Made by a program: the position numbers and the translations under genes
Notes under the pieces: generated by a model
What the model was told of the DNA's origin: nothing
Databases searched by the model: none
The model's input: the letters and a program-made list of their open reading frames with translations, nothing else
NCBI RefSeq assembly: GCF_013410065.1
Contig: NZ_JACCCW010000002.1
Location: 248,001 to 312,000, forward strand
DNA from: Granulicella arctica
GTDB lineage: Bacteria > Acidobacteriota > Terriglobia > Terriglobales > Acidobacteriaceae
Direction: 5' to 3'
DNA length: 64,000 nt
Part shown: positions 18,567 to 27,927 of the stretch, in pieces
Position numbering within the stretch: position 1 is the first letter of the stretch
Layout of the letters: every line of letters begins with the position of its first letter

Positions 18567-19856
18567 ATGGACACGCATACGCTGATTGCCAGCAAGCTGT
18601 TGTTTTTTGCTTTGTACGTCTCGGCCGCATGGATCGCCCGTTCTATGTGCCGCGAAGCCGAGCGAAGTGCACATGGGAGTGATTGGTTTATCGCGGCGAA
18701 CTTGAGTTTTGCTGCAGCGGTTTTGGTCTCGCTCAGCAGATCCCGGTTGCCGCATGGCCTCGGGTTCGACGCCTTGGCGCTCCTGCTTCTCCTCGCCCAC
18801 CTGCTGATGTATAGGGCGTTCATGGAGATGCTCGAGAACGGCAGAAAACTCTGGCGTCCGCAACTCACTCTAGTAGCTGCCGGTGTGGTTGTACTGGCGC
18901 TCTCTGTTATTCCGGCACTCTCCGGAGCGAGCCTGCTGATTCGCCCAATATGGGCCATGCAGTACATGCTGATTGGATGGATGCTCGTGAGTTGGAAGGG
19001 CAATGGTAGTCGCATTGCTGGATGGTTCGCTGCGAGCGCCATGTTCTTCCGTGCAGCCTGCCATCTCGCGTGGTTCTGGATGGTAGCCACGCACGTTGGG
19101 CCGCTGACTGTTGCTCGCCTGGGACGGCTGCCTGGGGTGATCATGCTGGTGTCGCACAGCGCCATCGCATTTGGGTTCCTGCTGGTGGCGGGATCCCGAT
19201 TGAACCTGCGACTCGAGCAGGAAGCCCGGATCGATGAGCTGACCGGCCTGATGAACCGGCGCGCAATGCGGGTAGCTGTTTTGCAGGCCATCGCACGGTG
19301 CCGCCGTTCGAACCAGCAGATGTCGCTCGTCATGATGGATCTCGACGGTCTCAAGGGAGTAAACGACCGTCTGGGCCACGACGCCGGAGACATGGTCCTC
19401 CGCGAAGTCTCTAAGTCCCTCTGTGACAACCTCCGGTTTGGCGACGATCTGGCGCGTCTCGGCGGCGATGAGTTCTGCCTCCTGCTGCCGGCAGCCGATG
19501 AAGCCGAGGCGGTGCAGGTGGCGGAACGGTGCCGCAGGAGGCTGGCGGAGCTTGAGCTGACCTATCACGGAGAGAAGATCGTCATCAGCGCAAGCTTCGG
19601 CGTCGCGCACTCGCCCGACTGCACCTTGCACTGGGAAGAGCTATTGCGTCGGAGCGATGCGGCCCTCTACGTAGCCAAGAGGCATGGCAAGAATCGCGTC
19701 ATGCTTGCGGAGCGGCCTAAAAGCGCTTCCGCTTTATGGGTGCTAGACGCGCAGAAGGTCGGCAGTTCCAACAGCTTCGTACCGCCTGTAACATCGTCCT
19801 ATAGAGAGGCAACTGGCAGCAGCATCAGGTCGTCGGCCATACCGACCTCCTTTTGA
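18567..19856 (+). CDS. Membrane-bound diguanylate cyclase (GGDEF)
   Basis: The first 210 residues form about six hydrophobic helices. The GGDEF domain follows (about 220-395): RIDELTGLMNRRAM, VMMDLDGLKGVNDRLGHDAG, and an intact RLGGDEF at about 297-303. It should make cyclic di-GMP in response to a membrane signal. No EAL domain. Residues after about 395 are low-similarity tail, and the last 58 bp overlap the 3' end of the converging bshB1. I use ATG at 18567; TTG at 18534 has a slightly better upstream GGGA. Confidence 0.9.
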   Translation: MDTHTLIASKLLFFALYVSAAWIARSMCREAERSAHGSDWFIAANLSFAAAVLVSLSRSRLPHGLGFDALALLLLLAHLLMYRAFMEMLENGRKLWRPQLTLVAAGVVVLALSVIPALSGASLLIRPIWAMQYMLIGWMLVSWKGNGSRIAGWFAASAMFFRAACHLAWFWMVATHVGPLTVARLGRLPGVIMLVSHSAIAFGFLLVAGSRLNLRLEQEARIDELTGLMNRRAMRVAVLQAIARCRRSNQQMSLVMMDLDGLKGVNDRLGHDAGDMVLREVSKSLCDNLRFGDDLARLGGDEFCLLLPAADEAEAVQVAERCRRRLAELELTYHGEKIVISASFGVAHSPDCTLHWEELLRRSDAALYVAKRHGKNRVMLAERPKSASALWVLDAQKVGSSNSFVPPVTSSYREATGSSIRSSAIPTSF

Positions 19857-20542
19857 ACGAAGGGCTCGGCATAGCGAACGCCGGCCAGCAGACCGTAATG
19901 GCGGGCCGTTGCGAAGGTGGTCTCCCGAATCTCTCCTTCAGGGACAAAGAGCCCGCCTCCCTGAGGCTGCTGCGCGTACTGCGACCTGTACGCCATCAGC
20001 GACTGAAAGCGCTGCTCCGCGAACAGCGTGATGTCGACGACGAAGGTAGGGCGCACGTCGGCGTACAGACTTGCATAGAGAATCTTGAACGGACGGTGCG
20101 GCGCTTGAGCCTCGCCCGGCGTCTCCATCTTGGCTAGCCCGCTCACGAAGCATGCCTCGTAGCCCAGCGTTGCCGATGTATAGTGGTCCGGATGACGCCC
20201 CTGCCAGTAAGGCAGAATCACCACGCGCGGTCGCAGGCGGCGCAGCACGCCAGCAACCTTCAGCCGATTCTCAAGTGTGTTTTGAACATTGCCATCCGGC
20301 AGGTCGAGCGCCTCACGGTGCGCCACATGCAGGATGCGGCCTGCCTCGGCGGCCTCGGCAGCTCGCTCCGCTGCCGTTCCACGCGTGCCGGACTCGCCCT
20401 GCGTCAGGTCGAGGATGCCGGTACGCCAGCCCTTTGCCTGCATCGCGAGGAGCGTGCCCCCGCACGTCTGTTCGACGTCGTCGCGATGCGCTGCTATGGC
20501 CAGTATATCGATCATGGAAGGGACCGCGGAGATCGGAATCAT
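19799..20542 (-). CDS. bshB1: Bacillithiol biosynthesis deacetylase BshB1
   Basis: A zinc-dependent PIG-L/LmbE-type deacetylase that removes acetyl from GlcNAc-malate during synthesis of the thiol bacillithiol. The metal motif is AHRDDVE at about 18-24 (usually AHPDD), with ILDLTQGESGTRG and YWQGRHPDHYTSA as BshB1 hallmarks. The length is 247 aa. ATG at 20542 follows GGGGAGAGG; ATG at 20515 is possible. It lies just downstream of a lipoprotein gene on the same strand. Confidence 0.93.
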   Translation of the reverse strand: MIPISAVPSMIDILAIAAHRDDVEQTCGGTLLAMQAKGWRTGILDLTQGESGTRGTAAERAAEAAEAGRILHVAHREALDLPDGNVQNTLENRLKVAGVLRRLRPRVVILPYWQGRHPDHYTSATLGYEACFVSGLAKMETPGEAQAPHRPFKILYASLYADVRPTFVVDITLFAEQRFQSLMAYRSQYAQQPQGGGLFVPEGEIRETTFATARHYGLLAGVRYAEPFVQKEVGMADDLMLLPVASL

Positions 20543-20559
20543 TCCTCTCCCCGCGCTTA

Positions 20560-22098
20560 TTAGTTGGCGGCGTTGGTCAGGGCGTCCAGATAAGCGACAT
20601 CGAGTGCGGTGCCCTGAACGGTCACCAGCGAATTATCGATCTCGGAGCCGTCGATCGTGCTGAAGATGTGAACCTGTCCACCGTAGGCGGTGTACACCTT
20701 GTTGAACGTCTGCACCCAGCAGATTCCCGTCAGGTCGCCGTAGTAGTACTGATTCTGGTTCGTGTTCGGGTAGGCAACCGTTGTTGTACCACCCGGCGTC
20801 ACGTTCGGAATGACAGAAGCGGTCTTCGCGCTGGTGTCGAAACGCGTGAGGCAGTTGTAGTTCTCGCCTAGATTCTGACGTTCACCGCTGGCGCAGGATT
20901 GCGACCCGATCCAGAGGGTATTGTTGTCGGCAAACAGCATCTTGGTATGGTTGCCGTCCGAGATCGAGTACGTTCCGTTGACTGCGTTGGTAGACAGCAA
21001 TATCGTGGTGAGATTTCCGGCGAACAATCCATCCTGCTGCTGTTGCTGACCTGCCACATACAGCGTCGTTCCATCGGAGATAGCCGTCGTGGCTCCTCCG
21101 GGCGTAGCAACAGTTGTGATGAGTGGGTTCGTAGCAGTGACGTTCTTCGCCACATTGTTAATATCCAGCGAGCCCTGTTTGAGGAGGGTCACGCTGGCCG
21201 TATTTCCGCCGCACTCAGGACCGCAGTTCATCACATACACCGTTGTGCCGTCGAGCGAGAAGTACGCACTCGTAGGCCGGTCGAAGGAGAGCGTGTTCCC
21301 CGAGCCGTCTGTGACCGGAACAACGCAATACACCGGCAGATTATAAGGCTGGCAATCAACAGCGTTGGCAGGGTAGAGGGGATGCGCAGCTCCCGCCGCC
21401 GTGTTGTAGATCGTACCCGCGTTGAGCTTAATGACCTCGTAGAGAGTATTGGAGTTGCGCACCATTGCGATCGCAACAGTGTTGCCCACGTTCGCAGCCA
21501 CCCGGTACACATTCGGAAGGTTCAGCTGATACACCGCGCTGGTCGAGTTATCCAGCACAACCAGTTGCCCGACAGCTTCTTCAGCCGAGAAGATCCGCCC
21601 GAAGTCCGTCGGGATCGCCACAGAGCTTGACGTAGATGGGAAGGTTCCAGCGGAGCCCGTCACCGCTTCCGTGCCATAGTTGACAATCGTCAACGCCCCC
21701 GTGTTCGAGTAGACATATCCGCGAGTCTGCTCGGGGAAGCTGATGATCTGCGACGGCATTGCCGTGCTGTAGCCCGAGATCGAGAAGTTCGTAACAGTGT
21801 CCTCGACGTTGCTGCGGATATCGCGTTTCGCATCGACGATGGCGAGCGAGCCACTGGTTCCGGCTACGCCGACGTTGCTCACGGCGATCATCACCCGCTC
21901 AGCCAGCTTGCTGGGAGGTATTGGCCGGTTGGCGAACGTATAGGTCGGAAACTTGTAATAGTAAGGGCCGCAAGCGGTCAGGCCAAGGGTGGCAACGGCG
22001 ATCAGAAGGCCACATAGCGCGTATCTGCCGAAGCTCGAATTGCGGGACGATGTTTCGACTTTGCCGGACGTGCAGGCAGAGAGACTTTGATTCTTCAA
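20560..22098 (-). CDS. Secreted lipoprotein of unknown function (beta-propeller-like)
   Basis: TTG at 22098 has a GGAG site nine bases upstream. The N-terminus has a lipoprotein signal ending in the lipobox LTAC (40-43, GLLIAVATLGLTACGPYY), so it should be anchored by lipidation. The remaining 470 residues are rich in Thr, Ser, Asn and Val with repeating SDGTTLYVAG- and SLDGTTVYVMN-like segments, as in YncE/NHL-type beta-propellers. No catalytic motif is seen. An upstream in-frame extension to 22332 has no signal-peptide logic and is rejected. Confidence 0.8.
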   Translation of the reverse strand: MKNQSLSACTSGKVETSSRNSSFGRYALCGLLIAVATLGLTACGPYYYKFPTYTFANRPIPPSKLAERVMIAVSNVGVAGTSGSLAIVDAKRDIRSNVEDTVTNFSISGYSTAMPSQIISFPEQTRGYVYSNTGALTIVNYGTEAVTGSAGTFPSTSSSVAIPTDFGRIFSAEEAVGQLVVLDNSTSAVYQLNLPNVYRVAANVGNTVAIAMVRNSNTLYEVIKLNAGTIYNTAAGAAHPLYPANAVDCQPYNLPVYCVVPVTDGSGNTLSFDRPTSAYFSLDGTTVYVMNCGPECGGNTASVTLLKQGSLDINNVAKNVTATNPLITTVATPGGATTAISDGTTLYVAGQQQQQDGLFAGNLTTILLSTNAVNGTYSISDGNHTKMLFADNNTLWIGSQSCASGERQNLGENYNCLTRFDTSAKTASVIPNVTPGGTTTVAYPNTNQNQYYYGDLTGICWVQTFNKVYTAYGGQVHIFSTIDGSEIDNSLVTVQGTALDVAYLDALTNAAN

Positions 22099-22306
22099 CG
22101 TGAACAACTCCAACCTGTGACGCGGCAATTTTGTAGCGGTTCTACTCGCTGAGTATACCAAAGGATAGACGTGCGACCCTCGCTTTGGGCATCTGCCGTG
22201 CCGCGGAGTGAACCCGTCCCCGGGTTGGATTGGACGAGGTCGTGGCATAGGATGGGTAGAATGTGCCGGACTGCGCCTCGCGCGGAGTCGACGGGCGAGG
22301 ACGACG

Positions 22307-24262
22307 ATGACGAAGGTTGGAGCGGGACACACAGAAGTAGAGAGATTGTTTCAAGGTGGAACCGCGGAGCGCAATGCCTCCGCCACCCGCCATACCGTGC
22401 TGTGCGACGGCGCAATGGGCACCATGCTCTACAGCCACGGTGTCTTCATCAACCGTTGCTACGACGAGCTCAACCTCTCGCAGCCTGAGATGGTTCACGA
22501 CGTCCACCATGAGTACCTCCAGGCAGGCGCACAGGTGATCGAGACCAACACCTTCGGCGGCAATCGCTTCCGGCTCGAGCGCTACGGCCTCGCCAACCGC
22601 GTCCGCGACATCAACCTCGCCGGTGTCCGCATCGCCCGCGCCTGCGTCAACCAGATGCGCGAGAAGCAGGCATCCGAAGCCTTCGTCGCCGGCGCCATCG
22701 GCCCCCTCGGCATCCGTCTCGAACCCCTCGGCAAGACCGGCCTCGACGAAGCCTTCGACGCCTTCGCCGAGCAGGTCAAGGCCCTCGTCGAAGACGGTCC
22801 CGGCACCGGCGCGGACATCCTTATCATCGAAACCATGCCCTCCATGACCGAGACCGAACAGGCCATCCTCGCCGCTCGCAGCGAGGCTCCCGGCATCCCG
22901 CTCATCGTCATGGTCACCGTCGACGAGGACGGCAACTGCCTCGACGGTACGACACCAGAAAAGGCGGCCGCCCAGATGACCCAGTGGGGCGCGGACGCCG
23001 TCGGCTGCAACTGTAGCGCCGGTCCCGCCACCGTCCTCAGCGTCATCGAGCGCATGCGCAGCGCCACCCATCTCCCCCTCGCCGCGATGCCCAACGCCGG
23101 TATCCCCCGCGCCGTCGATGGCCGCACCATCTATATGACCTCGCCCGAGTACATGGCGAGCTTCGCGCGCAAGTTCATCCGCGCCGGAGCTACCTTCGTC
23201 GGAGGCTGCTGCGGCACCACCCCCAACCACACCCGCGCCATGCGCAGCGCCCTCCGCGCCCAGTCCGTACAGGACGCCGCCACGCAGGAGGCATCCGTCT
23301 CCGTCGGAACCGAAAAGTCGAGCGCCCCCGAAGGCAAGGACAGCGTCGAACCTCCACCCCTCGGTCAGCGCTCCCGCATCGGCGCAAAGATCGCCGTCGG
23401 CGACTTCGTCACCATGGTCGAAATCGTCTCCCCCAGGGGCATCGACTGCTCAAAGGAGATCTCCGGTGCCGCGCAGCTTCATCAGCTCGGCGTCGACGCC
23501 ATCAACGTCCCCGACTCGCCCCGCGCCAGCGCCCGCATGAGCGCGCAAAGCCTCTGCGTGCAGATCCAGCAGAACGTCGGCATTGAGACCATCCTCCATT
23601 ACACCTGTCGCGACCGCAACGTCCTCTCCATGCAGAGCGACCTCCTCGGCGCGTCCTCCATCGGGCTCAAAAACGTCCTCTGCCTTACCGGCGACCCGCC
23701 CAAGCTCGGCAACTACCCCGACGCCACAGCCGTCTTCGACGTTGACGCCATCGGCCTCGTCAACATTGTGCGCAACCTCAACCACGGCCTCGACATCGGC
23801 AAAAACCCCATCGGCGAATCCACCGGCTTCACCATCTCCGTCGCCGCCAACCCAGGCGTTCCCGACATCGAAAACGAGATCCGCCGCTTCGCCTTCAAGG
23901 TCGAAGCAGGCGCCGAGTTCGCCATCACCCAGCCCGTCTTCGACATGCGCCTGCTCGAGGAGTTCCTCCGCCGCATCGAAGGCTTCCGCATCCCCGTCAT
24001 CGCCGGCATCTGGCCCCTCACCAGCCTCCGCAACGCCGAGTTCATGAAGAACGACCTCCGCGTCAGCATGCCCGAAGCCGTCATGACCCGGATGGGAGCC
24101 GCAGCCTCCCCGGAGCTTGCCCGCGCCGAAGGCATCAAAATCGCACAGGAGATGCTCGCCGAAGCCCGCCCCATGGTGCAGGGCGTCCAGGTCAGCGCAC
24201 CCTTCGGCAAGTACGCCGCAGCCGCACAGGTATTGGGATTAGTCGAAAGCGTGGAGGCATAA
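22307..24262 (+). CDS. Bifunctional homocysteine S-methyltransferase / methylenetetrahydrofolate reductase
   Basis: Two fused domains. Residues 1-330 are a homocysteine methyltransferase (VLCDGAMGTMLYSHGV, zinc Cys in GCNCSAGP and GGCCGTTPNHTRAM). Residues 375-650 are a MetF reductase (VEIVSPRG, LCLTGDPPKLGNYPDA, EFAITQPVFD). The combination matches the YitJ-type proteins of Gram-positives. It could make 5-methyl-THF and provide a homocysteine methyltransferase. ATG at 22307 follows GAGG. It is distinct from the split metH at 59.8-63.6 kb. Confidence 0.92.
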   Translation: MTKVGAGHTEVERLFQGGTAERNASATRHTVLCDGAMGTMLYSHGVFINRCYDELNLSQPEMVHDVHHEYLQAGAQVIETNTFGGNRFRLERYGLANRVRDINLAGVRIARACVNQMREKQASEAFVAGAIGPLGIRLEPLGKTGLDEAFDAFAEQVKALVEDGPGTGADILIIETMPSMTETEQAILAARSEAPGIPLIVMVTVDEDGNCLDGTTPEKAAAQMTQWGADAVGCNCSAGPATVLSVIERMRSATHLPLAAMPNAGIPRAVDGRTIYMTSPEYMASFARKFIRAGATFVGGCCGTTPNHTRAMRSALRAQSVQDAATQEASVSVGTEKSSAPEGKDSVEPPPLGQRSRIGAKIAVGDFVTMVEIVSPRGIDCSKEISGAAQLHQLGVDAINVPDSPRASARMSAQSLCVQIQQNVGIETILHYTCRDRNVLSMQSDLLGASSIGLKNVLCLTGDPPKLGNYPDATAVFDVDAIGLVNIVRNLNHGLDIGKNPIGESTGFTISVAANPGVPDIENEIRRFAFKVEAGAEFAITQPVFDMRLLEEFLRRIEGFRIPVIAGIWPLTSLRNAEFMKNDLRVSMPEAVMTRMGAAASPELARAEGIKIAQEMLAEARPMVQGVQVSAPFGKYAAAAQVLGLVESVEA

Positions 24263-24517
24263 ATGGCAAACTTCGAGCAGCAACTCACAGCCCTGGAAAC
24301 CGTCGTAGAACGCCTCGAGCGTGGCGAACTCTCCCTCGACGAATCCGTCCGCCTCTTCGAAGAAGGCATCAAACTCTCCAACGCCTGCAAACAAGAGCTG
24401 GAAGCCGCCGAAGGTAAAATCCAACTCCTAGTCGAACCAGGAACCGGCCCCATTTCAGTCCGGGACTTGCCCGTAGAAGACGACGATTCCATTGAGGACG
24501 ACGAGGAAGAGGAGTAG
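24263..24517 (+). CDS. xseB: Exodeoxyribonuclease VII small subunit
   Basis: The 84-aa protein has the XseB pattern: LETVVERLERGELSLDESV, then LFEEGIKLSNACKQELEAAE. It coats the large nuclease subunit XseA, which is not in the window. A 25-residue acidic tail (EDDDSIEDDEEEE) follows the family core. ATG follows GGAGG two bases before the fusion gene's stop, so it is in the same operon. Confidence 0.92.
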   Translation: MANFEQQLTALETVVERLERGELSLDESVRLFEEGIKLSNACKQELEAAEGKIQLLVEPGTGPISVRDLPVEDDDSIEDDEEEE

Positions 24518-24526
24518 CATTAAGCC

Positions 24527-24667
24527 ATGAGACGCGATATTTACAAACTTGCAAGCTGGCTCGAAAAGGTCTGTCAGGAAGGCGTAGCCATAGAACACAA
24601 GATTCTCGAATGGAAGCTGGAAGAAGAGAAGAAGGGTGCCGAGGGCGTTTCAGCTAAGGTAAGTTAG
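24527..24667 (+). CDS. Small ORF (46 aa) upstream of a zeta-like kinase
   Basis: The charged helical peptide contains LASWLEKVCQEGVAIEHKI followed by LEWKLEEEKK. Its stop codon touches the TTG start of the next gene, so the two are tightly coupled. No family is recognised. Size and position would fit an antitoxin-like partner, but this is inference, and the ribosome binding site is weak (GGAG 12 bases upstream). Confidence 0.55.
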   Translation: MRRDIYKLASWLEKVCQEGVAIEHKILEWKLEEEKKGAEGVSAKVS

Positions 24668-25234
24668 TTGCCGACCTTTACAGTGGTTGCGGGGGCGAAC
24701 GGAGCGGGGAAGTCCACACTGACGCGATTGGGGCGCGAGGCTTTTCAGGACTGCGTTGTTCTTGACCCTGATGCGATTGCGCGATCCATGCAGCGACTTG
24801 ATGTGGAGAGTGGCTCACCGATTGATGCAGGCCGATCCGTACTGGCGCGTGCAGATGGATTACTTGGGGCCGGGCAAAGCTTTCTTATAGAAACGACGCT
24901 TTCGGGAAATACCTATCTGAAGATGATGGTACGAGCGAAAAGCCTCGGATATCTGGTAGTTCTGCTTTACGTCGGAACCAACGATGTGTCCATCAATCTG
25001 GAGCGAGTTCAGGCGAGAGTGAAGATGGGCGGGCATGACGTTCCCAAAGAGGATCAACTTCGGCGTTATCCCAGAAGTCTAGCTAATTTAAGAAAAGCGT
25101 TTGGGTTGGCGGATGAAGCGGTAGTCTATGACAACTCCGGACCAAAGGGGCATGTCGAGGTGGCGGTTAAAGGACCTCTTGGGCTGCGTATCGTCCAACC
25201 GGTGCCTGAGTGGGCGGGGTTTTTGCGCAGCTAG
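24668..25234 (+). CDS. Zeta-toxin-like P-loop kinase
   Basis: A 188-aa AAA_33/zeta-type nucleotide kinase fold. Walker A VAGANGAGKSTLTR is at about 7-20, DPDAIAR follows, FLIETTLSG matches the zeta substrate motif, and RVKMGGHDVP with RRYPRSLANL forms the lid. Zeta toxins phosphorylate UDP-N-acetylglucosamine. Many chromosomal relatives like this one lack an epsilon antitoxin and their target is unknown. TTG start immediately after the 46-aa ORF. Confidence 0.8.
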   Translation: MPTFTVVAGANGAGKSTLTRLGREAFQDCVVLDPDAIARSMQRLDVESGSPIDAGRSVLARADGLLGAGQSFLIETTLSGNTYLKMMVRAKSLGYLVVLLYVGTNDVSINLERVQARVKMGGHDVPKEDQLRRYPRSLANLRKAFGLADEAVVYDNSGPKGHVEVAVKGPLGLRIVQPVPEWAGFLRS

Positions 25235-25266
25235 ATAACGCTAGTCCTTGATCGTAGAATGAGCCC

Positions 25267-26256
25267 TCACCGATCCCGGCTAGTCACAAAGCCCGGCACC
25301 CAAAGCAGCGCCCGCTTCGCATCCGACTCCGCTAGATCCGCTATGCTCATCCGCGCCGCCTCAGCGTATGCGCACGCCGTATCCATCGCATAGTCCAGCG
25401 ACCCGTGCCGCTGCAATATCTCCAGAATCTGCGTATGCGACACCCGCTCGAAGCTCCGATCGGCCAGCACCGTCCGAATCGCCTCACGATCCGCGCCCGT
25501 CCCACGTTCGAGTGCATGGATCACCGCCAGCGTCGCCTTGCCTTCGCGCAGATCGCTCGCGACTGGTTTGCCCAGGACGTCTTCGGCTGCAGTTAAGTCC
25601 AGCACATCGTCGACGATCTGGAACGCCAGCCCCAGATTCCTCCCATACTCGCCCAGTGTCTCTTCGCTCGCGTCGGCTCCCGGCGTAATCGCCGCGCCAA
25701 GCTGCATCGACACCTTGAACAGGCAAGCCGTCTTGCGGAAGATCAGGTCGAAGTACTCTTCCTCGTTGATCAGGTGGCCGAGCTTCTGCATCTGGAGCAG
25801 CTCGCCCTCCACCATCTGCTGTGTCAACGAGATCAACAGCTCCAACACGCGAAAGTTCCGCTCATCGAGCGCCGTCTGGAAAGACTGCATGTACAGCCAG
25901 TCTCCGGCCAGCACGCACTTCGCATTGCCCCACGTCGTATTCGACGAAGGCCGCCCGCGCCGCGTATCCGCCTCATCGATAATGTCGTCGTGTACCAGCG
26001 TCGCCGTGTGCAGCATCTCCACCACCGCACCCAGCCGTATCCGTGCCTCGCTCGTGCACCCCAGCGCCTTCGAGCTCAGCAGCAGCAGCAGAGGACGAAT
26101 CCGCTTGCCCCCGCCTGCAATCAGGTAATGCGCAATATCAGTAATCACCTCAACCTGTGAGGCGGACTGGCGCGTGAACTCCTGCTCAATGGCCGCAAGG
26201 TCGTCACGGAGGAGGTCGAATACCTCTTTTGCGGTCGCGATGGAGATCGTGCTCAC
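25267..26256 (-). CDS. Trans-polyprenyl diphosphate synthase
   Basis: It extends allylic diphosphates with IPP, probably to the quinone side chain (octaprenyl, nonaprenyl or heptaprenyl; length cannot be read from sequence). First aspartate motif DDIID at about 91-95, second DDVLD at about 217-221, with GGGKRIRP and GRNLGLAFQIVDD around them. The length of 329 aa is normal. GTG start. yajQ and tatD lie upstream on the same strand, with spacing too wide to be sure of an operon. Confidence 0.93.
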   Translation of the reverse strand: MSTISIATAKEVFDLLRDDLAAIEQEFTRQSASQVEVITDIAHYLIAGGGKRIRPLLLLLSSKALGCTSEARIRLGAVVEMLHTATLVHDDIIDEADTRRGRPSSNTTWGNAKCVLAGDWLYMQSFQTALDERNFRVLELLISLTQQMVEGELLQMQKLGHLINEEEYFDLIFRKTACLFKVSMQLGAAITPGADASEETLGEYGRNLGLAFQIVDDVLDLTAAEDVLGKPVASDLREGKATLAVIHALERGTGADREAIRTVLADRSFERVSHTQILEILQRHGSLDYAMDTACAYAEAARMSIADLAESDAKRALLWVPGFVTSRDR

Positions 26257-26369
26257 TCGATAGTTAGAGTATCAGGATGCAGGGCGCTGTTCGACAGCTT
26301 TGCTGGTTTCAACGAAGGAAAGATGATACAGGGAAAGAACTTCAACGGTAGGTTCTTCCCCTGCAAGGT

Positions 26370-26870
26370 CTAGCTCGAGCGGAAGTTCGTAAACTGCAGC
26401 TCGACGCCGATATCCTTACCCCGCAGCAGTGCCATCACCTCTTGCAACACGTCGCGGTCCTTGCTCACCACCCGTACCGTATCGCCCTGGATGCTCGCCT
26501 GCGCCTTCTTCTTCGAGTCCTTGATCGCCGCGACGATCATCTTCGCCTTCTCCGACGGAATCCCCTGCACCAGCTTGATCTTCTGCCGTACCGAAGAATT
26601 CGATGCAGGCTCGATCTTCTCGAACTCAAGGTTCTTCAGCGACACGCCGCGCTTCACCAGCTTCTGCGACAGAATCTCCGTCACCGCCTGAAGCTTGTAC
26701 TCGTCCTGGCTCGCCAGTTGGATCGTATCCGTTCCCTCAAGCTCGATCTTCGACTTCGAATCCTTCAGGTCGAAGCGGGCATGGACCTCCTTCGAGGCCT
26801 GGTCAATCGCGTTCTTCACTTCCTGAAGCTCTACCTTGCTCACCACGTCGAAGCTGTTATCGGATGCCAT
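26370..26870 (-). CDS. yajQ: YajQ family nucleotide-binding protein
   Basis: The 166-aa protein opens with SFDVVSKVELQEVKNAID and ends with LQFTNFRSS, both characteristic of YajQ. Family members bind cyclic di-GMP in Xanthomonas or other nucleotides; no enzymatic activity is established. The diguanylate cyclase at 18.6 kb makes a c-di-GMP role possible, but this is inference. Confidence 0.93.
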   Translation of the reverse strand: MASDNSFDVVSKVELQEVKNAIDQASKEVHARFDLKDSKSKIELEGTDTIQLASQDEYKLQAVTEILSQKLVKRGVSLKNLEFEKIEPASNSSVRQKIKLVQGIPSEKAKMIVAAIKDSKKKAQASIQGDTVRVVSKDRDVLQEVMALLRGKDIGVELQFTNFRSS

Positions 26871-26935
26871 AAGAATGTCCTTTTCGATATCTGTTTCTGT
26901 CGATCTTTATTAATAGCTATTTCTGTCGATTCTTA

Positions 26936-27778
26936 TTATCGCAGGCTCGCAAGCCGAAAGAGACGGTTGAAATTTTCACTCGTCAATCTCGCCACCTCCT
27001 CCGATGAGATGCCGCGAAGCTCTGCCAGGGCTGCCGCCGTATGTGTCACCAGAGCCGGTTCGTTCCGCTGCCCACGATGCGGAATGGGTGCAAGGAACGG
27101 CGCATCCGTCTCCACCAAAATGCAGTCCGCAGGAGCCATCGCCGCCGCCTCTCGGATCGACACCGACCGCGGATACGTCAGATTCCCCGCAAACGAAAGA
27201 TAAAATCCTGCCTCCAGCGACCGCCGCCCCTGCTCCACTGTCCCAGAAAAGCAGTGCATAACCCCCGGCAGCCCATGCGGCGTCCAATGCTCCGCGATCA
27301 GCGCCAGCAGATCCTCCCACGCATCCGCCTCGCCGAACCGCTCCTTGGCCTCCGGCTTCGCCAGCTCCGACGTCCGGCAGTGGATCAAGATCGGCTTGCC
27401 CAGCGCCGCCGCAACGCTCATCTGTGCGACAAAGGCCGCCTGCTGCGTCGGCACATCGGGGTTATCGACGTGGTAATAGTCCAGCCCGATCTCCCCCACC
27501 GCCACGCATCGCGGCTCCTCGGCCAACGCCGCCAGCTTCGCCAGCGCCTCAGGCGTAGCATGTGCTGCCTCCTGTGGATGAATCCCCACACTGGCCCAGA
27601 TCTCCGGCCCACCCCCATCGCTCGCGTTAGCGATCTCAAGCGCCCGATGCATCGTCTCCGGCCCATCGCCGATCCCGATAGCCAGCAGCGTCCCAACCCC
27701 CGCCTCCTTCGCGCGCCGCAGCACGTCAGGCAGATCCTCATAGTCGTCCAAATGGCAGTGCGAATCGATCAATTCCAT
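26936..27778 (-). CDS. tatD: TatD family metal-dependent DNase
   Basis: A TIM-barrel metal hydrolase with the motifs DSHCHLDDYE near the N-terminus, GEIGLDYY in the middle, ILIHCRTSE, GVMHCFSGT and LVETDAPFL at the end. TatD/YcfH proteins are 3'-5' DNases or RNases in repair and turnover. The length of 280 aa is normal. The start is ATG at 27778. metG lies 1 kb away on the same strand, a common neighbourhood for this family. Confidence 0.93.
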   Translation of the reverse strand: MELIDSHCHLDDYEDLPDVLRRAKEAGVGTLLAIGIGDGPETMHRALEIANASDGGGPEIWASVGIHPQEAAHATPEALAKLAALAEEPRCVAVGEIGLDYYHVDNPDVPTQQAAFVAQMSVAAALGKPILIHCRTSELAKPEAKERFGEADAWEDLLALIAEHWTPHGLPGVMHCFSGTVEQGRRSLEAGFYLSFAGNLTYPRSVSIREAAAMAPADCILVETDAPFLAPIPHRGQRNEPALVTHTAAALAELRGISSEEVARLTSENFNRLFRLASLR

Positions 27779-27843
27779 AGTCACTCGTTAGGTTGTAATT
27801 CGATATTGCGGTTGTCGTTGCGTGTTCTTTTCCCCACACACCC

Positions 27844-27916
27844 AAAACTGTCATCCTGAGCGCAGCGCAGTCGAAGGACCTGTGGTTGCACTTGCCCTTG
27901 CCGTTGCTCGTTCTTC
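27844..27916. repeat. Dispersed intergenic repeat, copy 2
   Basis: Begins AAAACTGTCATCCTGAGCGC, then CAGTCGAAGGACCTGTGG and the TTGC-rich tail. Adjacent to copy 3 in the same orientation and related to copy 1 at 9493-9556. Confidence 0.8.
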
Positions 27917-27927
27917 TTTCCCTCACA

